The notes beneath the pieces were generated by a model. The model was not told the origin of the DNA, did no database searches, and was given only the letters and a program-made list of their open reading frames with translations. This document shows, one piece after another, positions 34,044 through 42,209 of a stretch of DNA of 64,000 nt. The stretch spans positions 7,192,001-7,256,000 of the forward strand of contig NZ_JBNDJK010000001.1 of the NCBI RefSeq assembly GCF_050434925.1. Reading direction: 5' to 3'. The stretch comes from Inquilinus ginsengisoli_B (lineage in GTDB: Bacteria; Pseudomonadota; Alphaproteobacteria; DSM-16000; Inquilinaceae). Position numbers and translations under genes: made by a program. Every line of letters starts with the position of its first letter. Positions within the stretch are counted from its first letter, which is position 1.

Positions 34044-34895
34044 ATGGCCGCGTCGGCCCGCGCGATCATGGCGTTTCCTGCCCCGGAAGTCCGGCAGACC
34101 GTGGCGGCGCGCGACGCCATCCTCTATGCGCTCAGCGTCGGTTACGGCATGGAGCCGCTGGACGAAGCCCATCTGCGGCGCACTCAGGAGCGGGATCTCC
34201 TGCCGGCCCCAACCCTGGCGAATGTCGTCGCCCATCCCGGCCCGTGGCTGCAGGATGCCGGCATCGACTGGCAGCGGCTGGTGCATGCCGAGCACCGCCT
34301 GACGATCCATCGGCCGATCCCGATCGACACCCCGCTGCTGTCGCGGAGCCGCATGACCGCGATCGTCGATCGCGGCCCCGAGAAGGGCATGTTCGCGACC
34401 TTCGAGCGGACGATCGTCACGCTGGCGGACGAGGCACCGGTCGCCACCATCGCGCAGACCAATGCCTGCCGCGGCGATGGAGGCTGTGGATCGGCGGGAA
34501 CGCCGCCGGGGCCGCTGGCGTCGGTTCCGGCCCGCGCGCCGGATGCCCTGTTCGCGATCGCCGTGCCGCAGGATGCGGCCCTGCTGTACCGGCTGAACGG
34601 CGACCTGAACCCCCTCCACTCCGACCCGGCCTATGCCGCCCGGGCGGGCTTCCCGCGGCCGATCCTGCATGGCCTCTGCACCTTCGGCTATGCCGGCTAT
34701 GCGATCGGCCGGACAGCCGGGTCCGGAGCGCTCGCGGATGTCGGCTTCATCGCCGCCCGCTTCACCGCGCCGGTGCTGCCGGGCGACGGGCTGGAATTCG
34801 ACATCTGGCGGCAGGGGCAGGAGATCGGGTTCCGCGCCCGGGTTCCCGCGCGCGGTGTGACCGTCCTCGATTTCGGCACGGCGAGGCTGGCATGA
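34044..34895 (+). CDS. MaoC-type (hot-dog) enoyl-CoA hydratase
   Basis: Double hot-dog protein of 283 residues. The C-terminal half carries the hydratase-2 motif YRLNGDLNPLHSDP followed by AGFPRPILHGLCTFG, with the catalytic aspartate and histidine, as in peroxisomal multifunctional enzyme 2. It would add water across the double bond of an enoyl-CoA to give the (R)-3-hydroxyacyl-CoA. It sits 2 bases after the SDR gene and overlaps the regulator gene by four bases. Together the three enzymes make a CoA-activation, hydration and oxidation sequence. Confidence 0.88.
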   Translation: MAASARAIMAFPAPEVRQTVAARDAILYALSVGYGMEPLDEAHLRRTQERDLLPAPTLANVVAHPGPWLQDAGIDWQRLVHAEHRLTIHRPIPIDTPLLSRSRMTAIVDRGPEKGMFATFERTIVTLADEAPVATIAQTNACRGDGGCGSAGTPPGPLASVPARAPDALFAIAVPQDAALLYRLNGDLNPLHSDPAYAARAGFPRPILHGLCTFGYAGYAIGRTAGSGALADVGFIAARFTAPVLPGDGLEFDIWRQGQEIGFRARVPARGVTVLDFGTARLA

Positions 34896-35644
34896 CCAAG
34901 CCGGCGGGCGAGGCGCCGCATTACCTGCGGATCAAGGACGCGATCATGGCGCGGATCGCCGAAGGCACGTTCAAGCCCGGCGACCGCGTCTATTCCGAAA
35001 GCGAGCTGGTGGCCTCGTTCGGCGTCAGCCGCATGACCGCCAACCGGGCGCTGCGGGAGCTGATGTTCGAAGGGGTGCTGACGCGCGCCACCGGCCTCGG
35101 CACCTTCGTCTCGTCGCAGCGGCAGGACATCGATCTGCTGCAGATCCGGAACATCGCCGACGAGATTTCCGGCCGCGGTCATCGCCACACGGCGAAGGTC
35201 TTGATCGCCGACCGGATCAAGGCGGATGCAACCATCGCGCAATCCCTGGATCTCGCAGTTGGCGTCGAGGTGATGCATACGCTGATCGTCCATCTGGAGG
35301 ACGACCAGCCGATCCAGGTCGAGGAGCGCTACGTCAACCCGATCGTGGCGCCGGAGTATCTGGCCAACGACTTCGCCCGGACCACCCCGAACGAATACCT
35401 GACGAAGGTGGCGCCGATCACCGCGTTCGAGCACTTCGTCGAAGCGGTCAGGCCCGATGCCAAAGTGCGGAAGCTGCTGGGCAGCAAGCCCGACCAGCCA
35501 TGCCTCAGGGTCTTCCGCCGCACCTGGTCCGGCGCGGCGGTGGTGACCTGCGCGCTGCTGTCCTACCCCGGCGACAAATACCGGCTGGAGGCGCGCTCGG
35601 GCCTGGCCAGGACGGCCGCCCTTCTGAACGGGAGAGACGAGTGA
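34892..35644 (+). CDS. GntR family regulator, HutC type (UTRA domain)
   Basis: Regulator of 250 residues. The N-terminal winged helix (HYLRIKDAIMARIAEGTFKPGDRV, FGVSRMTANRALRELMFEG) is followed by a UTRA ligand domain (about residues 90-245; HTLIVHLEDDQPIQVEERYVNP). The MTANRALRELMFEGVLTRATGLGTFV stretch is typical of histidine-utilisation repressors. It lies between the MaoC gene and a histidase-like gene, with four-base overlaps on both sides, and most likely binds the TGTATATACA palindrome at 31657-31672. Its ligand may be an urocanate-like aryl-acrylate made by the neighbouring lyase. Confidence 0.9.
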   Translation: MTKPAGEAPHYLRIKDAIMARIAEGTFKPGDRVYSESELVASFGVSRMTANRALRELMFEGVLTRATGLGTFVSSQRQDIDLLQIRNIADEISGRGHRHTAKVLIADRIKADATIAQSLDLAVGVEVMHTLIVHLEDDQPIQVEERYVNPIVAPEYLANDFARTTPNEYLTKVAPITAFEHFVEAVRPDAKVRKLLGSKPDQPCLRVFRRTWSGAAVVTCALLSYPGDKYRLEARSGLARTAALLNGRDE

Positions 35645-37137
35645 CCGCGGCCGCCCCCATCGTGTCCTTCACCGCCGCGGCGCCGACGGTCGCCGACATC
35701 GTCGCCATCGCCCGGCGCGATGCCCACGTGGTGGTCTCCCCCGAGGTCGAGGCGCGGATCCTGGCCGCCCGGGCCGTCGTCGATCGCTACGTCGCATCGG
35801 ATGTGCCGGTCTATGGCCTGACGACCGGGCTCGGCGCCGGCGTGGACACGCGCCTGGCGACGGACGATCTGGTTGCGTTCCAGCAACGGGTCCCGCTGGG
35901 CCGCGCCGTGGGGGTCGGCCCCGCCCTGCCGCGCGAGGCGGTCCGGGCGATGATGGCGGTGCGCATCGCCGGCATGGCGGCCGGCGGCGCCGGCGTGTCG
36001 CTGCCGGTGTTCTCCGGCCTCGTCGCGGCGCTGAATGCCGGGTTTCATCCGGTGGTGCCGTCGCTGGGGTCGATCGGCGCGGCCGATCTGGCGCCGCTCG
36101 CACATCTGGGCCGCGCCCTGCTCGGCGACGGCGAGGCCGAGTTCGGCGGTGAGGTGATGGCGGCCGGCGAGGCGCTGCGCCGGGCGGGGCTGGAACCGCT
36201 GCGGCTGGCCCCGAAGGACGGCCACGCCATCGTCGTCGCCAACAGCCTGTCGGTCGGCAAGGCCTGCCTGTGCCTGGCGGATGTCGAGCGGCTGTTCGAC
36301 TGGTCGCTGGCGGCCGTCGCGCTCAACTTCGAAGCCTTCCGGGCCAATGTGACCGCGCTGGACGACCGCGCGCTGGCCGCGCGGCCGGCCTTCGGCCAAC
36401 GCATGGTCGCGGCACGGCTGCGCATACTGTTGGCCGGCAGCTCGCTGCTGGCCGAGGGGGCGGCGCGGCGGGTGCAGGATCCGCTGAGCTATCGCTGCGC
36501 GCCGCAGGTCTGGGGCGCGCTGCTGCACGCCATCGGCGAGGCGCGGGCCGCCACCGAGATCGAGATCGCCAGCTCCGGCGACAACCCGGTGGTGCTGGAG
36601 CCGGAAGGGCTGATCCTGTCGCATGGCAATTTCGACATGACCGCCTTCGTGCTGGCCTGGGAGCGGCTGGGCCAGGCGATGGCGCATGGCGCGGCGGCGA
36701 CTGCCTACCGCACGATGAAGATCATGTCGGCCGGGATGTCGGACCTGCCGCGGTTCCTGACGCCGCTCGGCGGCAGCCGGACGGGGTTCGGCACGGTCCA
36801 GAAGACGGTCTCGGCCCTGGAAGCGGAGATTCGCCACCTCGCCCTGCCGGCCTCGCTGACGCCCATTCCGGTGGCGGACGGGGTCGAGGACCAGGCGTCG
36901 CTGGCGCCCGCCGTGCTGGCGAAGACCGAGGCGATCATCGACCGGCTGCGCTTCCTGGTTGCCATCGAGCTCATCGTGTCCGCCCAGGCCGCGGAGCTGC
37001 GCGGCGTGGAGACCGAGCTGGGCGCGGGCACGGGGGAAGCCTACCGGCTGGTCCGGCAGAATGTGCCGCCACTGGTCGAGGACCGCGCCCAGAGCGCGGA
37101 TTTCCAACGAATGGCGGAGCTCATCCGCAATTCCTGA
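35641..37137 (+). CDS. Histidase/aromatic ammonia-lyase family protein lacking the MIO triad
   Basis: Protein of 498 residues with the HAL/PAL fold along its whole length (VYGLTTGLGAG, VQDPLSYRC, SSGDNPVV, GVEDQASLAP). The cofactor-forming Ala-Ser-Gly is gone: the loop reads GSIGAADLAPLAH (Ala147-Ala148-Asp149), one residue short and without serine, so MIO cannot form. The histidine of the usual SHAxGVG is Arg88, and the catalytic tyrosine of QDPYSLR is Leu282. Tyr58, Asn201, Gln279, Arg285 and Glu416 remain. It should not be a normal ammonia-lyase; elimination of a better leaving group such as trimethylamine, as described for ergothionase, is a reasonable guess. GTG start overlapping the regulator stop. 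Confidence 0.85.
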   Translation: MTAAAPIVSFTAAAPTVADIVAIARRDAHVVVSPEVEARILAARAVVDRYVASDVPVYGLTTGLGAGVDTRLATDDLVAFQQRVPLGRAVGVGPALPREAVRAMMAVRIAGMAAGGAGVSLPVFSGLVAALNAGFHPVVPSLGSIGAADLAPLAHLGRALLGDGEAEFGGEVMAAGEALRRAGLEPLRLAPKDGHAIVVANSLSVGKACLCLADVERLFDWSLAAVALNFEAFRANVTALDDRALAARPAFGQRMVAARLRILLAGSSLLAEGAARRVQDPLSYRCAPQVWGALLHAIGEARAATEIEIASSGDNPVVLEPEGLILSHGNFDMTAFVLAWERLGQAMAHGAAATAYRTMKIMSAGMSDLPRFLTPLGGSRTGFGTVQKTVSALEAEIRHLALPASLTPIPVADGVEDQASLAPAVLAKTEAIIDRLRFLVAIELIVSAQAAELRGVETELGAGTGEAYRLVRQNVPPLVEDRAQSADFQRMAELIRNS

Positions 37138-37172
37138 GAGATCTTCACACAGAACAAGCAGGGAGAATGAAG

Positions 37173-38060
37173 ATGAGACTGTCGATCCTGTCCGCCGTCG
37201 CCGCCGCGGTGATGGCCACGATTGCCTTCAAGCCTGCCGCAGCAGCGGACCCGATCAAGGTCGGCAGCAAGAACTTCACCGAGCAGTACATCCTGGCCGA
37301 GATGTATGCGGCGCTGCTGGAGCACGCCGGCTTCGAGGTGGAGCGCAAGATCAACCTCGGTGGCACCCTGATCGCCCATCAGGCCTTGACCACCGGTGAG
37401 ATCGACCTCTATCCGGAATACACTGGCACCGCCCTCTCCGCCGTGGTCAAGGGCACGATGTCGACCGATGCGGCGAAGGTCTATGACGAGGTCAAGGCCT
37501 TCTATGCCAAGCAGTTCAACCTGACCTGGCTGAAGCCCACCGGCATCAACAACGGCTATGTCATCGTCGTCCGCAAGGACACCGCGGACGCCGACAGCCT
37601 GAAGAGCCTGTCGGACCTGGCCAAGGTGGCGAACACGCTGGTGTTCGGCGGCGGCGCCGAATTCCCGGACCGGGCCGACGGCCTGCCCGGCCTGAAGCGC
37701 GTCTACGATGCGGAATTCAAGGAATTCAAGCAGTTCGCCAAGCTCGGCCTGCGCTACGACGCACTGGCCCAGAAGGAGGTCGATGTCGTCAACGGCGCCG
37801 CCACCGACTGGCAGATCGGCGCCCAGGATCTCGTCGCGCTGGACGACGACAAGGGCCTGTTTCCGCCCTACTACGTCGCCCCGGTCGTCCGCCAGCAGGT
37901 TCTGGACGCCAACCCGAAGGTGGCGGAGATCCTGGACTCGCTGGGGTCCCATCTGGACAACGCCACCATGCGTGTCCTCAACGCCAAGGTCGAGAACGAC
38001 CATGAGGAGGCCAAGGACGTCGCCGAGGCCTTCCTGAAGGAAAAAGGGCTGCTGCCCTGA
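37173..38060 (+). CDS. Quaternary-amine-type ABC transporter binding protein (OpuBC/OsmF family)
   Basis: Periplasmic protein of about 295 residues with a signal peptide (MRLSILSAVAAAVMATIAF, cleaved near AAA-ADP). The mature part begins PIKVGSKNFTEQYILAEMYA and continues INLGGTLIAHQALTTGEIDLYPEYTGT, the strict pattern of glycine-betaine/choline-type OpuAC binding proteins. I prefer the ATG at 37173, seven bases from GGGAG, over the one at 37167. It serves the permeases and ATPase at 39966-42185. Betaines or carnitine-like compounds are the family's substrates, which agrees with a trimethylammonium substrate for the operon. Confidence 0.9.
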   Translation: MRLSILSAVAAAVMATIAFKPAAAADPIKVGSKNFTEQYILAEMYAALLEHAGFEVERKINLGGTLIAHQALTTGEIDLYPEYTGTALSAVVKGTMSTDAAKVYDEVKAFYAKQFNLTWLKPTGINNGYVIVVRKDTADADSLKSLSDLAKVANTLVFGGGAEFPDRADGLPGLKRVYDAEFKEFKQFAKLGLRYDALAQKEVDVVNGAATDWQIGAQDLVALDDDKGLFPPYYVAPVVRQQVLDANPKVAEILDSLGSHLDNATMRVLNAKVENDHEEAKDVAEAFLKEKGLLP

Positions 38061-38067
38061 CATCCGA

Positions 38068-38098
38068 CGAAGCGGCAGGAGCCGGTCCTGCCGCTTCG
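38068..38098 (+). promoter_or_regulatory. Hairpin after the quaternary-amine binding-protein gene
   Basis: CGAAGCGGCAGGA (38068-38080) pairs perfectly over 13 bases with 38086-38098 around a GCCGG loop, eight bases after the stop. No T-run follows and the operon continues, so it is more likely a 3'-end protecting stem or attenuator than a full terminator. Confidence 0.65.
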
Positions 38099-38125
38099 CG
38101 GATCGCGCATCGCTGGAGAACGGGA

Positions 38126-39130
38126 ATGCAGGAAATCTGGATCGACTACCTGAACGCGCTCGACGCCAAGGCGCTGGCGCTCAGCAATGACGAGATCCTC
38201 GCGGCGGTGGAAAAGGCGCTCGACGCCCAGGGCCGCGGCGAGACGGTGATCGAGCCGCGCGTTCACCTGGTGCCCGAAAGCTCCGACAAGGGGCACTTCA
38301 ACGTGCTGCGCGGCTATGTCAAATCGCTGGGATATGCCGGGGTCAAGGTGGTCGGCGACTTCGTCGACAACTACAAGCTCGGCCTGCCTTCCGAGATGGC
38401 GGTGCTGAACCTGTTCGATCCGAACACCGGCGTGCCGAAGGCGATCGTCGACGCGACCGCGATCACCGACATGCGCACCGGCGCGGTGACGGCGCTCGGC
38501 GCGAAATACCTTGCCCGCCAGGACAGCAAGGTGCTCGGCCATATCGGCGCCCGCGGCACTTCGTACTGGAATGTCCGCCTGCTCGATCACCTGTTCGATT
38601 TCGCCGAGATCCGCATCCACTCCCGCCGCCCGGAAAGCCGGAATGCCTTTGCGGAGCGCCTGGAACGGGATCTCGGCAAGAGGATCATCGTCACGAACAA
38701 TTGGCAGGATTGCCTCGACGGCGCCGACATCATGGTCGAGGCCAGCCGGCTGCCCGAACCCACGCCGCTGTTCAGGACCGAATGGGTGAAGCAGGGCGCC
38801 TTCGTCGTGCCCTACGGCACGATGAGCGCGCTGGAATTCGACCTCACCGACATCATGGACAAGGTCGTGGTCGACGACTGGGGGCAATGCGGCCCAGGCC
38901 GGCCGTTCGGGGCGCTGCGCCGCCATGTCGACGAGGGCAAGGTCACGGCGGAAACGCTGCATGCCGAGATCGGGCAGATCGTCTGCGGCCTGAAGCCCGG
39001 CCGCGAGAGCGACGGCGAGACCATCCTGTTCTGGCACCGCGGCCTCAGCACCACCGATGTCGCGCTCGGCGCGGCCATGGTCGACAAGGCCAGGGCGCTG
39101 AAGATCGGCCAGCGGCTGCGGTTCGCGTGA
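38126..39130 (+). CDS. Ornithine cyclodeaminase / mu-crystallin family protein
   Basis: NAD(P)-binding protein of 334 residues. Family features: EPRVHL near residue 45, GVKVVGDF with the substrate-side lysine, VLNLFDPNTGVPKAIVDATAITDMRTGAV, and DDWGQC near the C-terminus. The dinucleotide loop reads GHIGARGTSYWNVR, unlike the usual GxGxQA form, so cofactor use may differ. Members include ornithine cyclodeaminase, pyrroline-2-carboxylate and other imine reductases, and alanine dehydrogenase. Placed between the binding protein and the PhnD-like gene of the transport operon, it probably acts on the imported amino-acid derivative, but the reaction is open. Confidence 0.82.
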   Translation: MQEIWIDYLNALDAKALALSNDEILAAVEKALDAQGRGETVIEPRVHLVPESSDKGHFNVLRGYVKSLGYAGVKVVGDFVDNYKLGLPSEMAVLNLFDPNTGVPKAIVDATAITDMRTGAVTALGAKYLARQDSKVLGHIGARGTSYWNVRLLDHLFDFAEIRIHSRRPESRNAFAERLERDLGKRIIVTNNWQDCLDGADIMVEASRLPEPTPLFRTEWVKQGAFVVPYGTMSALEFDLTDIMDKVVVDDWGQCGPGRPFGALRRHVDEGKVTAETLHAEIGQIVCGLKPGRESDGETILFWHRGLSTTDVALGAAMVDKARALKIGQRLRFA

Positions 39131-39136
39131 CCGGCC

Positions 39137-39952
39137 ATGGCGACCGTCCCTCCGCTCATCGCCTGCTCCCGGATGTACAATGTCGGCCCGAAGGTCCGCG
39201 GGCTTTGGGACGACCTGTTCGCCTGGCTGTCGGAGGAGTCCGGCATCCAGCTCGAGGTCATTGCCCATGCCGCTCCCGCCCCGCTGTCGGAGCTCTGGGC
39301 CAGGCCGGATCTGGGCGCGACCTTCATGTGCGGCTATCCCTTCTCCCTGCTCTCGGCCGATGAGCGGCCGGTCGCCCTGGCGGCCCCGGTCTCGACCGCC
39401 CCATGGGCGGATGGCCGCCCGCTCTATGCGAGCCATATCGTCGCCGCCCGGGATGCGACGTTCGATCCCGCCGACCTTCCGGCCCTGCGCTGGGGCTGGA
39501 CGGTGCGCGATTCCCAGTCGGGCTATCACGCGCCGCGCGCCTTCCTCGCCGGCTTGCCGAGACCGAAGTCACCGGTGACAGCGATCGGCCCCCTGCTCAA
39601 TCCGAACGGCGTCGTCGACGCGATCGCGACCGGCCGGATCGATGTCGGCGCGATCGACGCCTATGCCTGGCAGTTGCTTGAGACGCATGAGCCGGAGGCC
39701 CTGGCGCCGCTGCGGATCATCGCGACGACCCAGGTGACCCCTGTTCCCCTGCTCGTCGCCTCGCGCCGGCAGCCGGCCGAGACGGTTTCGATACTCCGGC
39801 GAGCGCTGCTGCGGGCGCACCACGATGATCGGGGACGCCGCATCCTGGCGTCGCTCGGCCTCTCGCAATTCGCCACGCCGGATGTCGCGGCCTACGACTC
39901 CCTGCCGAAACGGGCGCAGGACTCCGACCGGCTGCTGGCGGCATCATGGTGA
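39137..39952 (+). CDS. PhnD-like periplasmic-binding-fold protein without a signal peptide
   Basis: Protein of 271 residues with the type-2 binding-protein fold of the phosphonate/phosphite PhnD family: ACSRMYNVGPKVRGLWDDLF, FMCGYPFSLLS, RWGWTVRDSQSGYHAPRAFL and VVDAIATGRIDVGAIDAYAWQLL. No signal peptide or lipobox is visible at the N-terminus (MATVPPLIACSRMYN), so it may stay in the cytoplasm, unless the true start was missed. It lies 6 bases after the cyclodeaminase-family gene and 13 before a permease gene. It may be a soluble sensor or a second binding protein; its ligand is unknown. Confidence 0.75.
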   Translation: MATVPPLIACSRMYNVGPKVRGLWDDLFAWLSEESGIQLEVIAHAAPAPLSELWARPDLGATFMCGYPFSLLSADERPVALAAPVSTAPWADGRPLYASHIVAARDATFDPADLPALRWGWTVRDSQSGYHAPRAFLAGLPRPKSPVTAIGPLLNPNGVVDAIATGRIDVGAIDAYAWQLLETHEPEALAPLRIIATTQVTPVPLLVASRRQPAETVSILRRALLRAHHDDRGRRILASLGLSQFATPDVAAYDSLPKRAQDSDRLLAASW

Positions 39953-39965
39953 AAGTCGCCGCCCG

Positions 39966-40598
39966 ATGAAGTGGGTGCCGAAGAACATCGACCGGCTGCT
40001 CGAAGCCCTGCTCGAGCATCTCGCTCTGGTCTTCTCCTCGGTCGGGATCGCGCTGGTCATCTCGCTGATCGTCGGCATCTGGGCCGCCCGCCGGCCGCGG
40101 ACGTTCGGCGCGATCGTCATCGTCACCGGCGTGCTGTTCGCGATCCCGAGCCTGGCGCTGTTCGCCCTGTTCATCCCGATCATGGGGATCGGCGCGGAAC
40201 CGGCCATCACCGGCCTCGCCGCCTATTCGCTGATGATCCTGATCCGCAATATCGGGCTCGGCTTCCAGGCGGTTCCGCGCGACGTGCTCGATGCCGCGCA
40301 CGGCATGGGGTACGGCACCGCCCGCCGCATCTGGGAGGTCGAGCTGCCACTGGCCATGCCCTTCATCGTCGGCGGCATCCGCATCGCCGCGGTCACGGTG
40401 ATCGGCATCGCCACCGTAGCCGCCTACATCAATGCGGGCGGCCTCGGCGTCATCATCTTCGAAGGCATCGACCAACGGTTTCCGGAGAAGATCATCGCCG
40501 GCGGCCTCCTGACATCGGCGCTGGCGCTGTCCACCGACTACCTGTTCGCGTCGATCGAGAAGATCCTGCGCCGCCGCAGCGGAAGGCCGGCGGCATGA
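39966..40598 (+). CDS. Quaternary-amine ABC transporter permease (OpuBB/OpuBD type), first
   Basis: Membrane protein of 210 residues with five or six hydrophobic helices. LLEHLALVFSSVGIALVISLIVG, ALFALFIPIMGIG and the ATPase-contact motif DAAHGMGYGTARRIWEVELPLAMP (about residues 110-133) mark it as a betaine/choline-type permease. The start is at MKWVPKNIDR; upstream frame is within the preceding gene. It overlaps the next permease gene by four bases (ATGA), as usual for paired permeases of these importers. Confidence 0.9.
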   Translation: MKWVPKNIDRLLEALLEHLALVFSSVGIALVISLIVGIWAARRPRTFGAIVIVTGVLFAIPSLALFALFIPIMGIGAEPAITGLAAYSLMILIRNIGLGFQAVPRDVLDAAHGMGYGTARRIWEVELPLAMPFIVGGIRIAAVTVIGIATVAAYINAGGLGVIIFEGIDQRFPEKIIAGGLLTSALALSTDYLFASIEKILRRRSGRPAA

Positions 40599-41230
40599 TC
40601 CTGGTCGACGCCTTCCACTGGATCACGGCGAATCCGGGCGTGTTCTTCAGCGCCTTCAACCGCCATCTGCTGATGTGCGCCATCTCGCTCGGGATCGCGC
40701 TGGTCATCGCCATGCCGCTCGGATTCCTCGTCGCCAGGGCGCCGCGCGCCGCCTTCGCCGCAATCAATGTCGCCGGTTCGCTGCGGTCGATCCCGAGCCT
40801 CGCGATCCTGTCGGCGGCCATGCCGTTCCTCGGCATCGGCCTGCTGCCCTCGGTCGTCGCCCTCATCGTGCTCGCGGTCCCGCCGCTGCTCCTCAACACC
40901 ATCATCGGCATCCGGGAAATCGACCCCGCTTTGCTCGATGCTGCCAACGGCATGGGCATGGGGCGGCGCGACATCCTGTGGCAGATCGAGCTGCCGCTGG
41001 CCGTCCCCTCGATCCTGGCGGGGGTCCGGACCAGCGCGATCCAGGTCATCGGCGGCGCGGCGCTGGCGTCGTTCATCGGCGGCGGCGGCCTCGGCGACTT
41101 CATCAACGCCGGCATCGCCATCATGAACATGCCGCGCCTGCTGGTCGGCGCCTTGCCCATCGCCCTGCTCGCCATCCTGGCCGAGCTGCTGTTCGGCTGG
41201 CTGGAACGATCCTTCGCCCGTAGACGATGA
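40595..41230 (+). CDS. Quaternary-amine ABC transporter permease (OpuBB/OpuBD type), second
   Basis: Membrane protein of 211 residues paralogous to the preceding gene: RHLLMCAISLGIALVIAMPLGFL, SIPSLAILSAAMPFLGIG, DAANGMGMGRRDILWQIELPLAVPS (ATPase contact) and IGGGGLGDFINAGIAIMN. Two different permeases with one ATPase and one binding protein is the OpuB/OpuC architecture. Translationally coupled to the first permease by ATGA and followed 16 bases later by the ATPase gene. Confidence 0.9.
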   Translation: MILVDAFHWITANPGVFFSAFNRHLLMCAISLGIALVIAMPLGFLVARAPRAAFAAINVAGSLRSIPSLAILSAAMPFLGIGLLPSVVALIVLAVPPLLLNTIIGIREIDPALLDAANGMGMGRRDILWQIELPLAVPSILAGVRTSAIQVIGGAALASFIGGGGLGDFINAGIAIMNMPRLLVGALPIALLAILAELLFGWLERSFARRR

Positions 41231-41246
41231 CCCTCGGAACACGCCG

Positions 41247-42185
41247 ATGATACGACTGGATCACGTCACCAAGACCTATGAGGGCGGCGGCCGCCACGCC
41301 GTCGACAGCCTCGATCTGGAGATCGAGGCCGGCACCACGGTCGCGCTGATCGGCCCGTCCGGCTGCGGCAAGACGACGACGATGCGGATGATCAACCGGC
41401 TGGAAACGCCGACGTCCGGCCGCGTGCTGGTGAACGGCCGCGATGTCGCCCAGACCGACCCGAAGGAGCTGCGGCGCAGCATCGGCTACGTCATCCAGCA
41501 GGTCGGGCTGTTCCCGCATATGACGATCGCCCGGAACATCGCGACGGTGCCGCGGCTGCTGGGCTGGGACCGGCCGAAGACCGACCGGCGCATCGACGAG
41601 CTGCTCGACCTCGTCGGCCTCGACCCCGCGGTCATGCGCAGCCGCCTGCCGCACGAGCTGTCCGGCGGGCAGCGCCAGCGCGTCGGCTTCGCCCGCGCGC
41701 TGGCCGCCGACCCCGCCATCATGCTGATGGACGAGCCGTTCGGCGCAATCGACCCGATCACCCGCGTCAGGCTGCAGGACGAGTTCCGGCAGATCCTGCG
41801 GAAGGTCAGCAAGACGGTGGTCATCGTCACCCATGATCTCGACGAGGCCATCAAGATGGGCGACCGGATCGCGATCATGCGCGACGGCCGGCTGCTGCAA
41901 TACGACACGCCGGCGGCGATCCTGGCCCGGCCCGCCGATGATTTCGTCGAGAGCTTCCTCGGCCCCGACCGGGCGATCAAGCGGCTGAGCCTGATCGAGG
42001 TCGCGGGCGCCATGGCACCGCCGGCATTGCAGGACTCCGGCGACTCCGTTGCCCCCACCGCCAGCCTCCACCATGCCCTGGCTCTCATCCTGGCCGGCGA
42101 TCTCCCCGGCCTCGACGTCAAGGCCGCCGACGGTTCGCGGATCGGGTACCTGTCGCGGGAAGCCGTCCTGTCCGCGCACCAATAG
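41247..42185 (+). CDS. Quaternary-amine ABC transporter ATP-binding protein (OpuCA-like)
   Basis: ATPase of 312 residues. Walker A GPSGCGKTT (about residue 35), Q-loop VIQQVGLFPHMT, signature LSGGQRQRVGFARAL, Walker B IMLMDEPFGAIDP and VTHDLDEA are intact. After residue 235 there is a C-terminal regulatory-like tail (DGSRIGYLSREAVL), short compared with the two CBS domains of OpuAA, so ionic-strength sensing by CBS domains is not expected. Last gene of the operon, ending 24 bases from the convergent ROK gene. Confidence 0.92.
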   Translation: MIRLDHVTKTYEGGGRHAVDSLDLEIEAGTTVALIGPSGCGKTTTMRMINRLETPTSGRVLVNGRDVAQTDPKELRRSIGYVIQQVGLFPHMTIARNIATVPRLLGWDRPKTDRRIDELLDLVGLDPAVMRSRLPHELSGGQRQRVGFARALAADPAIMLMDEPFGAIDPITRVRLQDEFRQILRKVSKTVVIVTHDLDEAIKMGDRIAIMRDGRLLQYDTPAAILARPADDFVESFLGPDRAIKRLSLIEVAGAMAPPALQDSGDSVAPTASLHHALALILAGDLPGLDVKAADGSRIGYLSREAVLSAHQ

Positions 42186-42209
42186 CGCGCAATCCGGCCC
42201 TCGCGGCCG

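Noticed and set aside
35641..37137. Calling the HAL-family gene a normal histidine ammonia-lyase (hutH)
   Set aside because: The MIO triad is absent and two further catalytic positions are changed; no hutU, hutI or hutG is nearby.
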